Below are positions 13,177 through 17,029 of a stretch of DNA of 17,029 nt, piece by piece; within the stretch, counting starts at the first letter, position 1; each line of letters opens with the position of its first letter. A model generated the notes under the pieces. The model had not been told where the DNA came from. It did not search any database and saw nothing but the letters and a program-made list of their open reading frames with translations. Source of the DNA: Opitutaceae bacterium (lineage in GTDB: Bacteria; Verrucomicrobiota; Verrucomicrobiia; Opitutales; Opitutaceae); contig JAIRTK010000484.1 in NCBI GenBank assembly GCA_031254955.1, forward strand, positions 1-17,029, read 5' to 3'. The position numbers and the translations under genes were made by a program.

Positions 13177-14517
13177 ATGCCCTCCAACGAAACCACCACC
13201 ACCGCCGGCGCGCCTGCCGCCGGCGCCGCCACCGCGCCCGTCGCCGACCTCGCCGGCCTCGTCCTCGCCATGGCGAAGCGCGCCCGCGCCGCCTCGCTCG
13301 CGCTCGCCACCGCCGCCACCGCGCGGAAAAACGCCGCCCTGCTCGAACTCGCCCGCCGGCTCGAACTCCCCGCCGACTCCGACGCCATCCTCGCCGCGAA
13401 CGCCCGCGATCTCGCCGCGGCCCGCGAAAACGGCCTCGCCGCGGCGCAAATCGACCGCCTCACGCTCACACCCGCGCGCCTCGCGCACCTCGCCGAAAGC
13501 GTCCGGCAGGTCGCCGCGCTGCCCGATCCCGTCGGCGAATTGCTGGACGAGACGACGCGCCCCAACGGCCTGCGCATCCGCCGCGTCCGCGTGCCCATCG
13601 GCGTCATCGGCATCATTTACGAAGCGCGCCCCAACGTCACCATCGACTGCGCCATCCTTTGCCTGAAGTCCGGCAACGCCTCCATCCTTCGCGGCGGCAA
13701 GGAGATTTTCCACACCAACACCGCCTTTGCCGCGCTCCTGCCCGCCGCGCTCGCGCACGCCGGGTTGCCCGCCGATGCCGTCCAGCTCATCCCCACCACC
13801 GACCGCGCCGCGCTCAACACGCTGCTCAAGCTCGACAACCACATCCACTGCATCATCCCGCGCGGCGGCGAATCGCTCATCCGCTTCGTCGCGGAAAACG
13901 CCACCATCCCCGTCATCAAGCACTACAACGGCATCTGCTTCGTTTACCTCGACGAAACCGCCGAACCCGCGATGGCGGAAGCCGTCACGGTCAACGCCAA
14001 GACCTCGCGCGCCTCCGTGTGCAACGCCGCCGAGCAACTCCTCGTGCATCGCGCCGCCGCCGACACGCTCCTGCCCCGCGTGGCCCGGGCGCTCGTGGCC
14101 CGAAAAGTCGAACTCCGCTGCGACCCCGCCTCCGCCGCGATTCTCGCGCGCGGGCAAATCCCGCACACCGCCGCGACCGAGGCCGATTACCGCACCGAGT
14201 TTCTCGCGCCCACCCTGGCCGTGCGCGTGGTGGACACGCTCGACGAAGCCGTCGCGATCATCAACCGCGACGGCTCCGCGCACAGCGACGCCATCATCAC
14301 GCGGGACGAGACCGCCGCGCGCCGCTTCCTCGCCGGCGTGGACAGCTCCGCTGTTTTCTGGAACGCCTCCACGCGCTTCAACGACGGCTTCGAGTTCGGT
14401 TTCGGCGCGGAAATCGGCATCAGCACCGACCGCCTCCACGCCCGGGGGCCGATGGGGCTGCGCGAGCTGTGCAGCTACAAGTTTCTAGTCGAAGGCACGG
14501 GTCAGGTGCGCGTGTGA
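13177..14517 (+). CDS. proA: Gamma-glutamyl phosphate reductase (glutamate-5-semialdehyde dehydrogenase)
   Basis: Catalyses the NADPH-dependent reduction of gamma-glutamyl phosphate to glutamate-5-semialdehyde, the second step of proline synthesis from glutamate, in the cytoplasm. The protein is 446 aa against about 417 for E. coli ProA. The excess is mostly an N-terminal Thr/Ala/Gly/Pro-rich extension (residues 1-25). The family core begins at DLAGLVLAMAKRARAAS. Recognisable segments are IGVIGIIYEARPNVTIDCA, KSGNASILRGGKE, the catalytic cysteine C282 in ASVCNAAEQLLVH, and a C-terminal RFNDGFEFGFGAEIGIST with GPMGLRELCSYK. The ATG at 13177 follows a pyrimidine-rich leader and has no Shine-Dalgarno sequence; a later start would cut into the extension only. 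No proB adjoins on the right, and purH follows 738 bases later on the same strand, too far to assume an operon. Confidence 0.96.
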   Translation: MPSNETTTTAGAPAAGAATAPVADLAGLVLAMAKRARAASLALATAATARKNAALLELARRLELPADSDAILAANARDLAAARENGLAAAQIDRLTLTPARLAHLAESVRQVAALPDPVGELLDETTRPNGLRIRRVRVPIGVIGIIYEARPNVTIDCAILCLKSGNASILRGGKEIFHTNTAFAALLPAALAHAGLPADAVQLIPTTDRAALNTLLKLDNHIHCIIPRGGESLIRFVAENATIPVIKHYNGICFVYLDETAEPAMAEAVTVNAKTSRASVCNAAEQLLVHRAAADTLLPRVARALVARKVELRCDPASAAILARGQIPHTAATEADYRTEFLAPTLAVRVVDTLDEAVAIINRDGSAHSDAIITRDETAARRFLAGVDSSAVFWNASTRFNDGFEFGFGAEIGISTDRLHARGPMGLRELCSYKFLVEGTGQVRV

Positions 14518-14538
14518 AAGGCGCGTGTGTGAATCATG

Positions 14539-14631
14539 CCCGAAAAACCGTCCTCCCTGAAAACTCACTCCCCTTGAAAACCTGCTCCCTTGAAAACTCG
14601 CACTAAAACTCGCCCCCTTGAAAAACCGCCC
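14539..14631. repeat. Degenerate 16-base tandem array just after proA
   Basis: Six units fit a consensus near CCTTGAAAACTCGCTC: starts at 14539, 14556, 14572, 14588, 14604 (12 bases, truncated) and 14616. Spacing is 16 or 17 bases except for the short unit. It begins 22 bases after the proA stop codon. Unit decay suggests an old array. A minus-strand ORF across it gives a Ser/Phe/Gly-rich pattern that looks non-coding. Confidence 0.7.
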
Positions 14632-14713
14632 CATTCTCTTGCACGTTCGCGTTCGCGCGCTCTCCTTTCTTCTTCTTTCTTCGGGTGCGATGCAAAGTGA
14701 AGCCATGCGCCCA

Positions 14714-14809
14714 AGCTCTTTCCTCTTTATCTCCCCCGTTCCCCTTTATCTCCCCCGTTTCTCGTTTCTCTTTCCTCTTTCCTCTTTATCTTTCTCTTTC
14801 TCCCTTAGA
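14714..14809 (+). repeat. Pyrimidine tract of about 95 bases
   Basis: Almost pure C/T on the plus strand, broken only by isolated A or G (for example CTCTTTATCTCCCCCGTTCC). It includes the near-duplicate CTTTATCTCCCCCGTT at about 14725 and 14744. Mirror-like purine/pyrimidine tracts can adopt triplex structure. It directly abuts the family B element. Confidence 0.75.
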
Positions 14810-14970
14810 ACCTTTCCTATTTACTCTGTCGCATTGGAGACGGCAGTTTGGCGCGGGAGCGCCGGTAGGGAGGCCTCTCCGAGGCCTCCGCCGGGCGGAG
14901 TGACCGATTGAGTATTTTCTTGGCAAGTCGGGGCGTGGTGACAGCGGCCTCGGAGAGACCTTCCTACCGC
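14804..14970. repeat. Composite palindromic element, family B, copy 2
   Basis: The left unit 14853-14891 is identical to 4682-4720 over 39 bases. The right arm 14946-14969 complements 14863-14886 at 22 of 24 positions. Upstream and interior sequence also resembles copy 1 (TTGAGTATTTTCTTGGCAAG against TTGAATTTTCATGGGGAAA), showing that the whole unit, and not only the hairpin, is repeated. Confidence 0.7.
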
Positions 14971-15255
14971 GGATATGACTTATCGGATGGTTCACAGGGC
15001 GCCTTCGCGTAACCACGGCTTTGAATCGCATCCCGGCGGAAAAGAGGTGAGAAAGCGGTTTCGAGCGAAACGACAATCTGCCAAGGTGAGTTTCCCACCG
15101 TTTTCGGTGGCGGTGGCAAGAGCTGTTTAATTCTCTTTTGTTAACTGAAATTACGCGGACGGCTCGCGGGCTTGACCTCTCTCCCTCCCCCCCTCTCGCC
15201 CCCCCGCACGATTGACTTGCCACCTGTTTCCGCCCGGCTCCAAGATGGCCGGCGT

Positions 15256-17028
15256 ATGGAAAAACTCGCCCTCCTCTCCGTGAGTGACAAATCCGGCCTT
15301 GTCGAGTTTGCGACGGCCCTCGTGCAACGCCACGGCTTCCGCCTCCTCTCCACCGGCGGCACCGCCAGGCTACTGGCTGAAAAAGGCCTGCCCGTCACCG
15401 AAGTCAGCCAGCACACCGGCTTCCCCGAAATCATGGAAGGCCGCGTGAAAACCCTTCACCCCAGAATCCACGGCGGCCTCCTCTGCCGCCGCGACAAACC
15501 CGGCCACCTGGCCCAGGCGCAAGCCAACGACATCGCCATGATCGACCTCGTGGTGGTCAATCTTTACCCCTTCGAGCAAACCATCGCCAAACCCGGCGTC
15601 GCCTTCGAGGAAGCCATCGAAAACATCGACATCGGCGGCCCCTCCATGCTGCGCAGCGCGGCCAAGAATCACGAAAGCGTCACCGTGGTCTGCGACCCCG
15701 CCGACTACGGCTCCGTGCTCGCCGCCCTCGACCCAACCGCCACCGCCCCCGCGACGCTCGCCGCGCTCCGCCGCAAGCTCGCGCTCAAAGTCTTCCAGCG
15801 CACCGCCGGCTACGACGCCGCCATCGCCGCCTACCTCGAAAAACAAACCACCACCACCGCCACAGCCGCCACCCCAGCCGTCATCCCCCTCGCTGCCGCC
15901 GCTCCTGCCACCATCGCCCCTGACGCTACCCTCTCCGCCACCGCCGCCGCCATCACCACCCCGGCCACCGCCGCCGCCATCCCCCTCCCAACTGGAGCTT
16001 CGCTTACGAAGCCCGCCGCCATCACCGCCCCCACCGCCACACCAGCCCCCACCACCGACGCCCCCCCCGACCTCGACGCCATCGCCGGCCTGCCCGCCAC
16101 CCTCACGCTCACCCTCCCCAAAGCCCAGTCCCTTCGCTACGGCGAAAACCCGCACCAGCACGCCGCGCTCTACGGCACCTTCCACGACCATTTCCAGCAG
16201 CTCCAAGGCAAGGAACTCTCCTACAACAACATTCTCGACATCACCTCGGCCACCCACCTCATCGGCGAATTCGAGCACCCCACCGTCGCCATCCTCAAAC
16301 ACACCAACCCCTGCGGCGTCGCCAGCGCCGGGACGCTCGCCGAAGCCTGGGAAAACGCGCTCGCCACCGACCGGCAGGCGCCCTTCGGCGGCATCATTGC
16401 GGTCAACCGCACGCTCGACGCCGGCCTCGCGGAACGCATCAAGGAAATCTTCACCGAAGTCATCATTGCCCCGCGCTTCAGCGACGACGCGCTCGCGCTC
16501 TTCTCCAAAAAGAAAAACCTCCGCCTCATGGTGGCCAAAGCCGCCCCCGGCGCCGACTCGCTCCTCGACATACGCTCCGTCGTCGGCGGCCTCCTCGTGC
16601 AGGACCGCAACACGCGGCTTCTCGGACGGCAGGCCGATCTCAAAGTCGTGACCCGGCGCCAGCCCGACGCGGCGGAATGGGCCTCGATGCTGTTCGGCTG
16701 GCGGGTCTGCAAACACGTCAAGTCAAACGCCATCGTTTACTGTCGCGGCGAACAGACGCTCGGCATCGGCGCGGGCCAGATGGCGCGCGTGGACAGCTCG
16801 CGCATCGCGGTCTGGAAAGCGGGCGAAGCCGGGCTTGACCTGCGCGGCTCGGTGGTGGCGAGCGAGGCGATGTTCCCCTTTGCCGACGGCCTCATCGCCG
16901 CCGCCGACGCCGGTGCCACCTCGGCCATCCAGCCCGGCGGCTCCGTGCGCGACGCCGAAGTCATCGCCGCCGCCGACGAACGCGGCCTGGCCATGGTCTT
17001 CACCGGCATCCGGCATTTCAAACACTAG
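15256..17028 (+). CDS. purH: Bifunctional AICAR formyltransferase / IMP cyclohydrolase with an expanded linker
   Basis: Carries out the last two steps of de novo purine synthesis, AICAR to FAICAR (10-formyl-THF) and FAICAR to IMP. The ATG at 15256 starts [19 protein letters not shown], the usual N-terminus; the frame is open 84 bases further up but only with C/T-rich leader sequence. The IMP cyclohydrolase domain covers residues 1-195, with [10 protein letters not shown] at 65-74 and [15 protein letters not shown]. The transformylase covers about 280-590, with [27 protein letters not shown] (catalytic-type K-H), [21 protein letters not shown] and the terminal FTGIRHFKH. It is 590 aa against about 529 in E. 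coli. The excess lies in residues 197-276, an Ala/Thr/Pro linker between the domains that holds a copy of the family C palindrome. The stop TAG is at 17026-17028, so the gene is complete. No Shine-Dalgarno sequence; a C/T-rich leader precedes it. Confidence 0.97.
   Translation: MEKLALLSVSDKSGLVEFATALVQRHGFRLLSTGGTARLLAEKGLPVTEVSQHTGFPEIMEGRVKTLHPRIHGGLLCRRDKPGHLAQAQANDIAMIDLVVVNLYPFEQTIAKPGVAFEEAIENIDIGGPSMLRSAAKNHESVTVVCDPADYGSVLAALDPTATAPATLAALRRKLALKVFQRTAGYDAAIAAYLEKQTTTTATAATPAVIPLAAAAPATIAPDATLSATAAAITTPATAAAIPLPTGASLTKPAAITAPTATPAPTTDAPPDLDAIAGLPATLTLTLPKAQSLRYGENPHQHAALYGTFHDHFQQLQGKELSYNNILDITSATHLIGEFEHPTVAILKHTNPCGVASAGTLAEAWENALATDRQAPFGGIIAVNRTLDAGLAERIKEIFTEVIIAPRFSDDALALFSKKKNLRLMVAKAAPGADSLLDIRSVVGGLLVQDRNTRLLGRQADLKVVTRRQPDAAEWASMLFGWRVCKHVKSNAIVYCRGEQTLGIGAGQMARVDSSRIAVWKAGEAGLDLRGSVVASEAMFPFADGLIAAADAGATSAIQPGGSVRDAEVIAAADERGLAMVFTGIRHFKH
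15994..16016. repeat. Family C palindrome embedded in frame in purH
   Basis: GCTTCGCTTACGAAGCCCGC within this span matches the minus-strand reading of the intergenic copy at 2538-2560 at 21 of 23 bases. It encodes GASLTKPA (residues about 247-254), the only Lys-containing, non-repetitive island in the Ala/Thr/Pro linker. Insertion into a tolerant interdomain linker is the simplest reading. Confidence 0.65.
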
Positions 17029-17029
17029 A

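Larger units (their letters stand above)
14518..15255. other. Repeat-rich spacer between proA and purH
   Basis: No gene is seen. In order it holds a 16-base tandem array, a long pyrimidine tract and the second family B element (each listed separately). Then comes a short hairpin CCACCG-TTTT-CGGTGG (15095-15110), a 28-base stretch at 15137-15164 resembling 4482-4509, and a second C/T-rich run (15174-15205) about 50 bases before purH. I looked for a ZTP (pfl) or purine riboswitch before purH and saw none. Confidence 0.55.

Noticed and set aside
14485..14706. 73-aa minus-strand ORF with a Ser/Phe/Gly-rich repeat
   Set aside because: The repeat pattern is simply the translation of the 16-base tandem array.
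14970..15255. ZTP (pfl) or purine riboswitch upstream of purH
   Set aside because: These are common before purH, but I could not find the conserved aptamer segments; only a simple CCACCG-TTTT-CGGTGG hairpin is present.
15172..15255. 28-residue N-terminal extension of PurH
   Set aside because: It translates the C/T-rich leader (Pro/Ser-rich), whereas PurH homology starts at [14 protein letters not shown].

Overview
The window is a high-GC chromosomal segment whose gene starts carry no recognisable Shine-Dalgarno sequence and whose intergenic DNA is crowded with short palindromic repeats. Gene content (an RpoE-like sigma factor, a giant acyl-CoA dehydratase activase-type fusion protein, proA and purH with low-complexity insertions) and general style suggest a Verrucomicrobiota bacterium, probably Opitutaceae-like. 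That placement is inference from style and content; no marker gene here proves it.

Layout. 1-2265 is the 3' part of a type I restriction HsdR subunit; its nuclease domain and Walker A lie left of the window. 2266-2991 is a gene-free, repeat-rich spacer ending in a good sigma-70-type promoter for an ECF sigma factor (2992-3840). 3841-4905 has no convincing gene and holds a 25-bp-arm hairpin, an octamer tandem array and a composite palindromic element. 4906-10158 (minus strand) is a two-gene operon: a TetR-family regulator, then 15 nt later a 1517-aa protein with two BcrAD/BadFG-type ATPase domains, a DUF2229-like region and an HgdB-like C-terminus. A perfect 8-4-8 inverted repeat just upstream of the regulator is the likely operator. 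10199-10489 holds a candidate TPP riboswitch on the plus strand, followed not by a thiamine gene but by a TPR protein of unknown function (10490-11476).

11818-12511 (minus) encodes two small membrane proteins in an AT-richer island. 12583-12740 (minus) can fold into a long irregular hairpin ending in a clear intrinsic terminator, so it is probably a free-standing structured RNA. proA (13177-14517) and purH (15256-17028), both plus strand, close the window. They are separated by a 16-nt tandem array, a long pyrimidine tract and a second copy of the composite element.

The most notable theme is the palindromic repeats. At least three families have two or more copies here. One intergenic family matches, 21 of 23 bases, an in-frame segment inside the expanded linker of PurH. 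A hairpin sequence of another type occurs twice, 39 bases apart and in frame, inside a linker of the 1517-aa protein. This resembles the way Rickettsia palindromic elements enter coding sequences. The orphan TPP riboswitch and the terminator-ended RNA are the other main candidates for follow-up.
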